Below, piece by piece: positions 23,101 to 31,457 of a stretch of DNA of 64,000 nucleotides. How positions within the stretch are numbered: the stretch's first letter is position 1; each line of letters starts with the position of its first letter. The stretch is from the NCBI GenBank assembly GCA_905221605.1, contig CAJNDS010002251.1, positions 12,501-76,500 of the forward strand. Reading direction: 5' to 3'. The notes under the pieces are model-generated. The model was not told the origin of the DNA and ran no database searches. It saw only the letters and a program-made list of their open reading frames with translations. A program made the position numbers and the translations under genes. Source of the DNA: Symbiodinium natans. Lineage: Eukaryota > Sar > Dinophyceae > Suessiales > Symbiodiniaceae.

Positions 23101-26100
23101 ACGATGCAGGGATTTCTATGGTGGAAGCCCTCTCCGCGGATGACGTGCTCAGCTGCGAAATCAGGCGGTGAAAGGCCTACCCTAAACCTACTTGGAGGTT
23201 CATGGGTACATATAACCACAATTATAAGTCTACTTATTTCCTACTTAGGGGACTTAGGGGGCTTATAAGTACCCCTAAACCCTAAACCCTAAATCCTAAA
23301 CCCTAAACCCTAAACCCTAAATCCACGTGCAACGTGTGGTTGGGATATGTGGGCTGGCTCTGTATGCCCGGGGTGAAAACCCCCGAAAAACAATGGCACT
23401 TTCTCAAACCGGGCCCCCGCCCGAGCCCTTAACGCTATAAACCCTTTACCTTATCCCAAGAATCGGAGACCAACCCTGAAAAAAGTACAGTGCAAGGCTC
23501 AGTTACCTGTCGGCCACCCGCTTCAGGATTCAGGGGGGTGCAAGCCCGAAAAATCGAAACCCCATAGCCTGAACCCCCAATCCCTAAACCCTAAATCCCG
23601 AAGTTCCAAATCTCCAAGCCTTGTAACCCCGAAACCCTAGATCCACTAAACCCTGATCCCTAAATCCTTACACCCTGACCCCCAAGGGTGGAGGATGCAG
23701 GGTTGGAGGGAAGTGGCTCACTTGAGGGTTTAGGGGTCCAGGAGCTTATGTGTTTTGATGGGGTTTTAGATGTAGGGGAGTTGGTTCTCTGGACCTCGAA
23801 ACACCGTGGTTGAAGCAGGCCGGGCGCGCGTGGAGGTTGCCACAAAAGGGCATGGCGACATCGACACAGCAGGAAGACCTCCAAGACGTATGGGCCAAGG
23901 GCCCAAAAGCAAAACCCTAAGCCCTAAACCGCATGCCATCCATGAGCCCTGCATGAAATCTGTGTTGCACAAGGCTTTTTGGGGGTTTAGGGTTTAGGGT
24001 TTAGGGTTTAGGGTTTAGGGTTTAGGGTAGTTTAGGGTAGTTTAGGGTTTAGGGTTTAGGGTTTAGGGTTTAGGTCCAAAGGCCTCGAACTCCGAAACCC
24101 TGAACCTTGTTCAAGCGGGTCGGAGCCTTCCTTGAGCAGGGCGGTGATGACCTTCACGACTTAAGGAGGCCGACGGTTTAGGGTTGAGGGTTTAGGGTTA
24201 GGGTTTAGGGTTTAGGGTTTAACGTTTAGGGCTTAGGGTTTAGGGTTTAGTTTAGTGCCTGAGGCCCCCACGGAAGTTGGCATTTTGGGATCATGGGTTA
24301 AGGTTGAGCATGGGTTTGCGACCCTGAGCCATCAGCAGCCGAAGAAGTCCGAAATCCAGAAACCCCCCCCCTAAACGTCGGGTTGAGGGTTGAGAACCGA
24401 ATCAAGTTTTGAAAGACCCAGACTTCCGATTTCTTGGAGGCTCTGTCCAGTTCCCTTCAGCAGGCTCAGGGATCGGGTTTAGTGATTGGGGTCTTAGGGT
24501 TTAGTGTGGGCTTTGGGGTGTTGGGGCTTTCAGGGTTGAGGCGTTTTTTAGTCTAGGTCGTCGGCTTTCCGGGGGGGGGGGGATTGAGGCTTCGAGGCCT
24601 CCCTAAACCCTAAACCCTAAACCCTAAACCCTAAACCCTAAACCCTAAACCCTAAACCCTAAACAGGCGGATGCGTTACGGTGAACTCCTTGGGCTCCAG
24701 GCGTGCTTGTTCAACGTCGTCACGGAGAGCCGCGTCCTGGGGCAGTGTAGGGTTTGGGGGGTTAAGGGGTTTAGGCTAAGGGTTTAGGGTTCAGGGGTTT
24801 AGGGTTTAGGGTTTCAGGGTATAGGGTTTGGGGTTTCGAGGGCTTTTAGGGTTCAGCATTGAGGTTTAGGGCAGTACTACCCTGAACTCACACCTCTGAA
24901 CCCTACTCGAACTGAAGGGCCACGGAGAGCTTCGTGACCAGGCTCTTGAAAACCCTAAACCCTAAACCCTAAACCCTAAACCCTAAACCCTAAACCCTAA
25001 ACCCTAAACCCTAAACCCTTGATGCTGTGGCTCCGGATTCGCGCTCTTTCAGCTTGCTTCCATCACGAGGAAAGCATCGCAGCGGTAGGGCCCGAAGCCC
25101 GCAACCCTATCGGGGGGGGTTTAGGGTTTAGGGTTTGGGGTTTAGGGTTTAGGGTTTCGGGTTTGGGGTTTGGGGTTGAGGGTTTAGGGTTTAGGAATAG
25201 GGGGGGATTCGGGGTGCTCGCGAAATCGATCGAACAGCAAGACACTTCTCAACAGGACCTCCTTGTAAGGCTCGAAGGGCTTTTTAGTGCCAACGGTCAA
25301 CTACTCAGCGCCAACAGGGTTTAGGGTTTCAAGGGTCTAGGATCAAGAGATCAGGTAAGCCCTAAGATCAATACCTCCGAAGCCCTAAGATTTTCGGGGC
25401 TTGAAAACCCTACAAAGCCTCAACCATCCTAAACCCCAAACCCGAAACCCTAAACCCCACACACCCTCTCAGCCCGACACTTGGCGAAGCCTTCCCTGAG
25501 CCGTTCGGAGAGGCCTGTAGCCTGTTTAGGGTTTAGGGTTTAGGGTTTAGGGTATAGGGTTTAGGGTTTAGGGTTTAGGGTTTAGGGCTAAACCCTACCA
25601 CTTTGTGTCTCAGATTCTCGGGGCGCGCTCTCTTTGGGGGTCTATGCCGTAGATTCTGAGGGGTGCCCCTTTAACGGGATGAGGATTGGGGGGGCTGGTG
25701 CTGCTATGTTTGCCAACCTTTCATGGCTCTGGGGGGTTTAGGGAATTTTAGGGGTTAAGCTTCAGGGTTTCAAGGGTTGTGGTGTTTAGGGATTTAGGGG
25801 TTTGAGAGGCTTAGGGGTTCAGAGCTTGGGATGGTTGAGGATAAGAGCACAGAGGTCTCTGGCCCCATAGCGTGCCATCCATGCCTTGTAGGATCTTAGG
25901 GTGACTCATCCCCTTGGTGTGCGGGGGTGCCATTTCCACATGCTACTGTCGCTGCGTGGCGAGACGCCCTAAACCCTAAACCAACCCCAGACTCTGAACC
26001 CTGGTTTAGGGTTTAGGCTTTGGGGTTTGGCGTTCGGGGTGCGCCGAAAGCCCTCGAACCTGAAACCCGCCGTGAACTGCTTGCCTTCTCCGCGCCCTTC

Positions 26101-29100
26101 GATACGCCATACCTCAGCTGCAACCCAACGCGCTGTTAACCGCGGACCCGGCGCTCTGGAACTGAAGTCTATGAGCCCTACAGACCCTGTAAACCCCATA
26201 GGCTGAATCCTTAAAACCCCAAAAACCTAAAAACGCTAAACCCTACAAGCCCCATCAACCCTGTAACCCTAAAATGCTAAACGCCCAGGATTACAGGTTA
26301 GGAGTCATAGGGTTCAGGGTGTTTAAACTGGACGCGAAGTCCAGACAGGTACAGAGGACGGTCCAGGGTTTAGGGTTTTTAGGGTTTAGGGTTTAGGGTT
26401 TAGGATTTAGGATTTAGGGTTTAGGGTTTAGGGTTGAGGTTTAGGGCGTTCAGGGTTTAGGGTTTAGGGCTTGGAGTTTGAATTTAAGGTCTCGGGTCAG
26501 GGTTTAGGGTATGGAGGGCGTGGAAGCCTATCTTGAAACAGTTCTGCCAGCCTCAACCCCTCAACCCCCTCAACCCTCCAAACCCTCAAAACCAAATTCT
26601 ATGAGGCTAGCAGGTCAAGGGTCCGGGCCGGAGCTACGGGTCTCCTCACCTCCCAGCAAAGCGACGGTCAAACGGGCCTGGAGACTAGAATCCTAAACCC
26701 CAAGACCCCGCTAACCCGAAAACTCCTGAGCCCCAAACCCCTACGCCGGAGCCCCGAAGAAAAACCTTAATCCTAATCCCGAAAACCCTGAAGCCCGATA
26801 ATCCTAAACCCGAAAACCCTAAAAACCTAAACCCTAACTAAGCCCCCAAAGCCCCTAAACTCCTAAAACCCTAATCCAAAACCCGAAAACTCGCAAACCC
26901 TAGTGCTAAACCCTAAGCCTAAACCCTAACAAAGCCCCTAAACTCCTAAGGTCCAGCTGCTCCTTGGCGTGCTGGTGACCGAAGGAGCCGGCACCGTGCA
27001 CCACCGCCAGGCTCAGACCTCCAGAAGTTTAGGGTTTAGGGTTCACTTAGGGTTTAGGGTTTAGGGTAGGTATAGGGTTTTGGTTTCAGGGTTTGGGTTC
27101 AGGTTGGGACTTTAGGGGTTAGGGTGTCGGGCTTAGGGGCTTCTACATGCCCCGGGCATCAAACAGCTTCCGGCGCGCCTTCCTTCGGCAGGGTGGCAAG
27201 CTGGCCGCAGATCGCGCTGAGCGCTACGTCGTTCCTGAGCGTGTTTTGGTGGGAGTGCCCTAAACCCTAAACCCCAAACCCTAAACCCTGGCCCGAACTG
27301 AATGATTTTTGCATCGGGTCTCCATTGAATTTTCAAAGGAAGTAGCCTCGCTTGCAGAGGCGAGGGTTTGGGGTTAGGCCGGTGGCCTCTTTGTCTGCTA
27401 CCTTTATAGCCTTCATATAGCCCCTAGATACCCGGATTGATAAGAACCCTATATATGGCCCCTATACAACCGAAAACCCTACTCAAAGACCCTAAACCCT
27501 AAACCCATGTAAGGTTTAGGGTTTAGGGCCCCAACGCTTCCAGTGCTTCTTCTGGTGGGGCCAGGGGAGTCCTGTGCCGTTTAGGGCTTGGGATTCTTTG
27601 GTTTAGGGTTTAGGGTTTAGGGTTTAGGGTTTAGGGTTTAGGGTTTAGGGTTTAGGGTTTAGGGTTTAGGGTTTAGGGTTTAGGGTTTAGGGGGGTTTGG
27701 GGTTTGGGGTTTGGGGTTTGGGGTTTAGGGTCTAAAACAGCATTTAGGAGTTGGCGGAGGATCTTTTGCATGGGGGGTCAGAGCCTGAAAGCAACCGAAA
27801 CATACCGAAACCTGATGAAACCACAAGAAATGCCGGGATGACTTCTAGGGCGTTATCCTTCGGGTGGCCATTACTGTTTCGGGATAGCCTTCGGGATTTA
27901 GGGTTTTTATTCGCAACCATGGCCGGGGGGCGAGGTGTACATGATTGCCATGGTGTTCCTTAACTCGCCTTCCTCAACTAGCCTTTCGGGTTCAGGGTTG
28001 AAGGTTTAGGGTCCTGCGCCTAACCCCCAAACCCACCAAGACACCCCAACCCCGACCCCCCGCATCCCGCGATGTCTTTCAGCGAGCCGAGCTTCAATGT
28101 CTCGAAGGTGGCCTGATACCACCCTAAACCCTAAACTTCCTAAACCCTAAACCCTAAACCCTAAACCCTACACCCTAAACCCTAAACCTCAAACCCAGGG
28201 TACAGGGTGGGCAGGCGTTGGAAGCAGTGAACAGAGACAGGATGGCTGAATACTTAAAACGGTTTAAGGTTTAGGGTTTAGATTTTAGGGTTTAGGGGTT
28301 AAGAAGTTCAGGGGTCAGGAGAAATGCGGGGTTGCTGTCCTGGGATTGATTTGAAGTACTCTTCAGCTCCAATTGAACTGTGAACCAGGTGAACACTCCC
28401 AGGTCTGGACCCCTTTGACCCTAAACCCTAAACAACCTCGCTGTGCGCAGCTGTCTCAGAGGTTTTGACCATGCAAAGTCTGCAACAGGGTGTCCCGGAA
28501 CTAAGGTTGAAACCTCCCAGGACAGAGTGTCAGGTGGACAATGGATTTACCTGGGACCCTCTTTTCCTACAGTTTTATGGGTTATACCTACTGATTCAGG
28601 GTCGTTACTACTAATCTGTATGTAAAGAGGGTCCCAGGTAGGGCTTATAAGAGTTGATCGAGAAATCCTAATTCTGTAGGACTACAAGGAACATGGTAAC
28701 CGCAAGGCTTAGACAGCCCAAAGATGGTGACTTTTTCTCCTAAGCCCAAAACCCCATGAACCCTAAACCCTAAACCCTAAACCCCAGACCCTAAACCCTA
28801 AACCCTAGCCCATGGTAAGGGAGACCTAGTAAAGGCACATACATTACATCACATCCCGTGTGAAAAGTTTCGGGTCAGGGTTTGGGATTGTTAGGGAGCT
28901 GTGGCCTCCGACTGCAGACGCCTAGGCTCCGAAACCCTAAGCCCTAAACCCCAGACCCTAAACGCTATAAATCCTAAACACTACAAATCCTAAACCCTAT
29001 AACCCTAAACCCAAACCCTAAACCCTATAGGTCCTAAACCCTGTGGACCCTGCCTTCTTCGTGCAGGCAGATCCGCCTATCTTGACCACCACATCAGCCT

Positions 29101-29103
29101 CGG
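11106..29103 (-). CDS. isopentenyl phosphate kinase, about 25 exons over 18 kb
   Basis: The exons, in minus order, are 29054-29103 (VVVKIGGSACTKK), 28071-28112, 27756-27784, 27536-27571, 27175-27234 (NDVALSAICGQLATLPKEG), 26944-27011 (VVHGAGSFGHQHAKEQ), 26650-26677, 25474-25514, 24902-24944 (GHEALRGPSVRVG), 24703-24736 (TRLSVTTLNKH), 24106-24151 (VITALLKEG), 23805-23878 (LPAVSMSPCPF), 22602-22659, 21919-21962, 21665-21715 (LLGRGFVP), 20822-20850 (VVHGDAVLD), 19959-19995 (GVAILSGD), 19121-19158 (ELCRELGAKSAV), 14489-14530 (PRFVTDVDGVFTKR), 14099-14155, 13407-13468 (PEILVDPSGE), 12942-13033 (HDVTGGLKAG), 12134-12184 (AKLESAAAVLSGAP), 11407-11448 (AVYIVKAGSNAAAQ) and 11106-11176 (stop). Phase holds at the junctions I checked. 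The enzyme (amino-acid kinase family) makes isopentenyl diphosphate from isopentenyl phosphate and ATP. The N-terminal Lys, GAGSFGH with its substrate His, HGD, SGD, TDVDG and DVTGG are all present. The start exon and the last exon are the least certain. Confidence 0.88.
11177..11300. other. T-run/G-run tract with a dispersed-repeat flank
   Basis: T11 at 11195 is followed by about 16 G at 11210-11225, then a segment ending TTATTCCGACCCCTGCATTA. A similar end occurs at 44823 (TTATTCCGACCCCTATCTTA). It directly abuts the proposed last kinase exon. Confidence 0.5.
11634..11764 (-). repeat. CCCTAAA block
   Basis: Two runs separated by a repeated CCCCATGCAG. Intronic in the kinase gene. Confidence 0.92.
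12187..12291 (+). repeat. TTTAGGG block
   Basis: About 15 copies with two TTCAGGG units. It lies directly upstream (minus sense) of kinase exon 12134-12184. Confidence 0.96.
12300..12930. other. intronic spacer of the kinase gene
   Basis: It has scattered degenerate heptamers and moderately AT-rich unique sequence. The 106-residue plus-strand ORF at 12733-13053 runs into the kinase exon antisense and into heptamers, so I do not call it. Nothing else supported. Confidence 0.4.
13034..13150 (-). repeat. CCCTAAA block supplying a splice acceptor
   Basis: About 15 heptamers. The phase-correct acceptor of kinase exon 12942-13033 is the AG of the last TTTAGGG unit, read on the minus strand. Confidence 0.85.
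13288..13348 (+). repeat. TTTGGGG then TTTAGGG block
   Basis: About four TTTGGGG units pass into four TTTAGGG units. Confidence 0.93.
13464..13576. mobile_element. foldback element, family A, copy overlapping a splice acceptor
   Basis: The left end CCCTGGGAGGATCC matches the family A terminus and the interior aligns with 21024-21148 in reverse. The right end is degraded. On the minus strand the terminus reads GGATCCTCCCAG, and that AG is the phase-correct acceptor of kinase exon 13407-13468. Confidence 0.7.
14166..14420 (+). repeat. long TTTAGGG block
   Basis: More than 25 heptamers, with TTGAGGG variants at the right end. Confidence 0.96.
14798..15108 (+). repeat. 20-bp minisatellite (CTTCAGAAGGCCCAAATTGG)
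   Basis: About 14 copies of a 20-bp unit with substitutions and small indels. Because 20 is not a multiple of three, it stays open in several frames, which explains the overlapping 195- and 83-residue ORFs. It lies in the large kinase intron. Confidence 0.93.
15113..15312 (+). repeat. AAAACGTT direct repeats, copies 1 and 2
   Basis: CGGTCAAAACGTTTCG-like units occur at 15113-15175 and 15245-15312, each followed by GTTATTGGGGCCC or GTTAGTGGGCCC and a CCCTACA. A third copy is at 17538-17600. Together they bracket the gene-like island 15313-17537. Confidence 0.8.
15328..15618 (-). CDS. candidate small gene or exon inside the kinase intron
   Basis: A 96-residue ORF starts MAATVYVDRAFFQALCAPAP and ends GRFEIL. 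Its composition looks coding (KMGAKMLDTFVHHDLAAFAG). The ATG follows ACG and an acceptor-like TTTTCTCAG lies just upstream, which would suit trans-splicing or an internal exon. I do not recognise the family. It lies inside the 4.6-kb kinase intron between exons 19121-19158 and 14489-14530, on the same strand. It may be a nested gene or a gene fragment carried in by an insertion. Confidence 0.35.
   Translation of the reverse strand: MAATVYVDRAFFQALCAPAPPVRRPQPPLDLSKMGAKMLDTFVHHDLAAFAGHSEGQQAILRKLWSLPQEEQARLLETGPYLERSWCAMLGRFEIL
15798..16242 (-). CDS. candidate exons with a SWIM-like CxC..CxH motif
   Basis: The segment 15798-16020 follows a TTTTTTTGCAG acceptor and encodes VHAKLRALRCYRESIWRCQC and then ALFCKHVSQVF. 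The spacing C-x-C-x9-C-x-H resembles the SWIM zinc finger. Upstream, 16072-16242 is open for PGDGTVLIRDEETLSKSC.. and looks coding, after an acceptor-like CTACACCAG. The two could be exons of one gene on the minus strand. The motif is short and could be chance. Confidence 0.3.
16637..16650. repeat. (GT)n microsatellite
   Basis: Seven GT dinucleotides. Confidence 0.9.
16928..17122 (+). repeat. 15-bp AAGAGAAAGAGAAAG tandem repeat
   Basis: Thirteen near-perfect 15-bp units of pure purine. It produces lysine/arginine-rich and serine/phenylalanine-rich ORFs in several frames, none of which I call. Confidence 0.95.
17135..17278 (-). CDS. candidate exon next to the purine tract
   Basis: After an acceptor-like TGTCGTTTGCAG the frame reads TKAKSSKPTTVRIDSGDDE and continues to LHAAYLRAEATESS before running into the purine tract. 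An overlapping frame upstream encodes a hydrophobic stretch ATLALLLSVVGPTVRAVSFA. I cannot choose between them. No family recognised. Confidence 0.25.
17538..17600 (+). repeat. AAAACGTT direct repeat, copy 3
   Basis: TTTCGCTCAAAACGTTTCGT..GTTATTGGGACCC matches copies 1 and 2 at 15113-15312 in the same orientation. Confidence 0.8.
17951..18801 (+). mobile_element. insertion of about 823 bp flanked by 14-bp direct repeats
   Basis: CCTAAGAATCCCAT occurs exactly at 17951-17964 and 18788-18801. The sequence between has no telomere-type repeats, is G/T-rich on the plus strand, and ends with tandem TGTCC just before the right repeat. This looks like a retroposon with a target-site duplication and a short tandem 3' tail. 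The ORFs inside (for example 18067-18615) show no recognisable domain, and I found no clear tRNA-type promoter boxes. It lies in the large kinase intron. Confidence 0.6.
19305..19420 (+). repeat. 86-bp spaced direct repeat
   Basis: CACTCCTACTTCTGAGGGCG occurs at 19313 and at 19399. Confidence 0.9.
19638..19704 (+). repeat. perfect TTTAGGG block
   Basis: Nine perfect copies in a kinase intron. Confidence 0.96.
20032..20166 (-). repeat. CCCTAAA block
   Basis: About 18 copies with three CCCTGAA units near the left. Intronic in the kinase gene. Confidence 0.96.
20526..20647. mobile_element. foldback element with internal T-run and G-run
   Basis: TTTGCTTAAGACC (left) and GGTTCTTAAGCAAAC (right) are complementary ends. 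Inside are T9 then about 16 G (20600-20631). Confidence 0.6.
21024..21148. mobile_element. foldback element, family A, intact copy
   Basis: The terminal inverted repeats are about 38 bp, beginning GTGCCCAGACCCCTGGGAGG and closing with its complement. It is 125 bp long. It is the best-preserved family A copy and lies in a kinase intron. Confidence 0.85.
21520..21630 (-). repeat. CCCTAAA block
   Basis: About 15 copies, with two CCCTGAA units. Intronic in the kinase gene. Confidence 0.96.
21728..21910 (+). repeat. TTTAGGG block with TTCAGGG/TCCAGGG sub-runs
   Basis: About 25 heptamers. TTCAGGG and TCCAGGG occur in clusters. Confidence 0.94.
21981..22180. mobile_element. family F element interrupted by a heptamer block
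   Basis: The left part is TTACTTGGAGGTTCATGG (21981-21998). The right part starts TATAACCCCAATTATAAGTC at 22129. The uninterrupted copy at 23188 joins these parts directly through GTACA. The 130 bp between (21999-22128) is degenerate TTTAGGG sequence. Confidence 0.75.
22185..22283. mobile_element. foldback element, family D
   Basis: The ends CCAGTTCTTCGTAGGAAACG and the complement of GATTCCCTCATTCCCTGC match the family D terminus seen at 35840-35966. Confidence 0.65.
22680..23015 (+). repeat. TTTGGGG-rich array
   Basis: It begins and ends degenerate; the centre (22745-22840) is about 14 perfect TTTGGGG copies. This is a homogenised variant of the usual heptamer. It gives the 71-residue VWGLGFG ORF, which is not a gene. 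Confidence 0.95.
23188..23321. mobile_element. family F element truncated by a CCCTAAA block
   Basis: CTACTTGGAGGTTCATGGGT..GGGGACTTAGGGGGCTTATAAGTACC runs to 23272. A heptamer block (23273-23321) then replaces the second half of the element. Confidence 0.72.
23982..24256 (+). repeat. two TTTAGGG blocks
   Basis: Blocks at 23982-24075 and 24176-24256 flank kinase exon 24106-24151. Confidence 0.95.
24601..24665 (-). repeat. CCCTAAA block
   Basis: Nine perfect copies downstream (minus sense) of kinase exon 24703-24736. Confidence 0.97.
24954..25018 (-). repeat. CCCTAAA block
   Basis: Nine perfect copies upstream (minus sense) of kinase exon 24902-24944. Confidence 0.97.
27598..27735 (+). repeat. 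TTTAGGG then TTTGGGG block
   Basis: Thirteen perfect TTTAGGG copies, then four TTTGGGG. Between kinase exons 27756-27784 and 27536-27571. Confidence 0.96.
28549..28639. mobile_element. foldback element, family B, copy 1
   Basis: The ends are ACCTGGGACCCTCTTTTCCT and the complement AAAGAGGGTCCCAGGT. It is 91 bp long and lies in the kinase intron between exons 29054-29103 and 28071-28112. Confidence 0.85.
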
Positions 29104-29595
29104 CTCCAAACCCTACACCCTAATGTTGGCTTAGGGCTCGGCGGAAACATCCCCAAAGGATGAACTGCCCAAGCTCATCCCGTAGTCTTCCCGGGATGAT
29201 TACTAAACATTTCACAGGAACATTCCTCAATCTGATCCTTTTACCCTAAACCCTAAACCCTAAACCCCAAACCCCAAACCCCGAACCCCAAACCCTAAAC
29301 CATAAATCCTAAACCCTAAACCCTAAACTTCAGAAGTGAAAATATAACATGCTGCTGTTATTAACAGTCGGTCCAGCACATTTTGGCCTTGCAACAATCA
29401 ACGTGCTGTCTTGTCTGAAGTTGCCCAACCAATTTAGCAGATCTGCGAATCCCATGTGTGGGGGGGATCTCAACATAAACCCGTGCACCCAAAATACGGC
29501 AATCATTATTATAGCTACGCCCAATTCTAAACCCTTATGCATACCTATGTTGCCCTCATACCCCCCGTGAAAGGAAACCCCTTTGCTCTACACAT

Positions 29596-29614
29596 GTATA
29601 TATATATATATATG
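29596..29614. repeat. (TA)n microsatellite
   Basis: About nine TA dinucleotides. Confidence 0.9.
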
Positions 29615-29905
29615 TTCCATGGGCTCCCTAAACCCTAAAACCTAAACCCTCCGCCGCTATGCAATAGGGTTTAGGATTTTGGAACCTCTGTTCTGCAAGT
29701 CGGCAACTCTTTGGCTATTGGCATTACATTGATAGAAAGCCTTCACAGAGACTGCGTCTTGCCACAGACTGTCTGGATTGATTTGTCCATGCGAAAACAA
29801 CATGCCTCAAGCATCGGTGCCCCTCTGCTCTTCTCACGACGCGAGAACTGGGTCTGGATCCGAAATCCTAATTATTACTAGAACCTGCTTATTCCAAATA
29901 CTGCT

Positions 29906-30184
29906 ATGAGATTCTCCTTGCTCACGCCAGCAGGCGAAGACCCAGAAGTCGTTTCATTCGATGATGTTGCTGCGCACGCGCCTGCAGGGACCGTTCCGCC
30001 GCTACCGCTTCCTCCCATGTATACATGGGAAGGTGACGACACGGTGCTCCGAACAGAGAGCGGGACAGGATTCTCGTTCTCGCCACGAAGGTGTCTGCCG
30101 TCTCCACTGCCGAGCGCAAGGCGTCGGCCTCGCTCGCAGTCTGGTAGCCACTTCCCTCCTTCTATGACGTCTTTCATGGAATAG
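29906..30184 (+). CDS. candidate proline/serine-rich ORF, strand uncertain
   Basis: A 92-residue ORF starts MRFSLLTPAGEDPEVVSFDD and becomes Pro/Ser/Arg-rich. A 173-residue ORF covers the same bases on the minus strand (29878-30399). All identified genes here are minus, but the plus ORF has the more natural composition. No domain in either. It lies just upstream of the kinase gene. Confidence 0.22.
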   Translation: MRFSLLTPAGEDPEVVSFDDVAAHAPAGTVPPLPLPPMYTWEGDDTVLRTESGTGFSFSPRRCLPSPLPSARRRPRSQSGSHFPPSMTSFME

Positions 30185-30384
30185 ACTCGGCGTGGCAGCT
30201 CTGGTCCGGGGTCTGGACGCAACGGTGCCCTTCCGACTCGGGTCACCATCGACCGCTGCGTCTGACGCCGCAATTTGCGCCAATGTCCAGGAAGCAGCAC
30301 TTGCCGCGGGCCACTTGACTTCAAGCCCGAATTTCCAGGACGACCCCCCAAAGGGCAGGAAGCCTGCGGCAGGCACCCACCCAC

Positions 30385-30493
30385 ATACCTATAGGACAAT
30401 CTTTGTCAAGAGGCCACATCGATCCGGAGTTTCGGATGTTTACCTATAGGACAATCTTTGTGAAGTGGCCACATACGTATAGGAAAATCTTTA
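30385..30493 (+). repeat. 56-bp direct repeats
   Basis: CCTATAGGACAATCTTTGT..GGCCACAT at 30388 and 30444, with a partial third copy to 30493. Confidence 0.85.
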
Positions 30494-30712
30494 GAGTACT
30501 ATAGTCAATGTAGAGGCGATGCTGTTTACGGTTAAGGGCTTAGGGCTGAAGCCAAGAGCCCTTGGGTGGATCCCGAAGCCCAAAGTCCGCAACTCCATCA
30601 ACTTATGGACTTAGGTGCAAATTCGCTTCTCGGGAAAGGCGAAGATCTATCCGACCACACCCGAAGACTACCCGAACAAAGACACCGAAGCAACTGCAAC
30701 CCTACACTACGA

Positions 30713-30804
30713 ACCCTAAACCCTAAACCCTAAACCCTAAACCCTAAACCCTAAACCCTAAACCCTAAACCCTAAACCCTAAACCCTAAACCCTAAACCC
30801 TAAA
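30713..30804 (-). repeat. CCCTAAA block
   Basis: Thirteen perfect copies. Confidence 0.97.
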
Positions 30805-31329
30805 CCGCAAGGTGGTTGAGCACCTTACCCAAGCCTTTCCATCTGGCCGGGTCAAGCCAGTCGTAGGCCTACCGAACAAGAGGCAACTGACTGAGTGCTG
30901 TCAGAGGGTTGACCCTCTCTCCTTTATAGGGTTTAGGGTTTGGGGTTTAGGTTTAGCCCTAAACCCTATACCCTAAACCCTAACACCCCTAAACCCTTCG
31001 GGCCTTAGAGCTTCAGGGATTCAACTCTCCGGGGATTTTGAGGATCACAGCGCTGAGGGCCGTAGGGTTTGGGCTGACTTCTTGGGGGCAGCGCCCTGCG
31101 AAAGTTTGGGGGGGGGGGGGGGGGGTTGGGACTTCAGAGTTGTAGCAGGGGGGGTGGGCTTCAGAGTTGTGGTAGGGTTTAGTGTGAAGGGATTGGGGTT
31201 TACTTGTTCAGGATGATTGAGGTGTTGCGCGTACTTAGAGGATTCCAGAGCCCAGATGTGGGGGACCTGACATCCACTTGAAAGCCTTGCTTGAGGCTCT
31301 TCTTGCTGGTTTTTGTACCCTGTATCCCC

Positions 31330-31457
31330 CTAAATACACCCTCTAGGGAATTATGCAGGGTACCGCAATACACTCTTTAAGGGATTATGTAGGCCGCCTA
31401 AATACACCCTCCAAGGGATTATATAGGGTGCCTCATTCCCCCATTCCCTATGAAGAA
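31330..31457. mobile_element. family D foldback with three internal 34-bp repeats
   Basis: The right end (CCTCATTCCCCCATTCCCTA..GAAGAACC) is a family D terminus. The interior is three diverged copies of AATACACCCTCYAAGGGATT.. of about 34 bp. No left terminus is seen. Confidence 0.6.

Noticed and set aside
23085-23152. Possible kinase exon after acceptor GATTTCGCAG
   Set aside because: No donor restores phase to exon 22602-22659, and the exons on either side already join.
28306-28486. Coding-like minus segments in the first kinase intron (for example SIGAEEYFKSIPGQQPRISP)
   Set aside because: Kinase exons 29054-29103 and 28071-28112 join in phase across them. They may be chance, or relics of something else. 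They show how easily unique segments here look coding.
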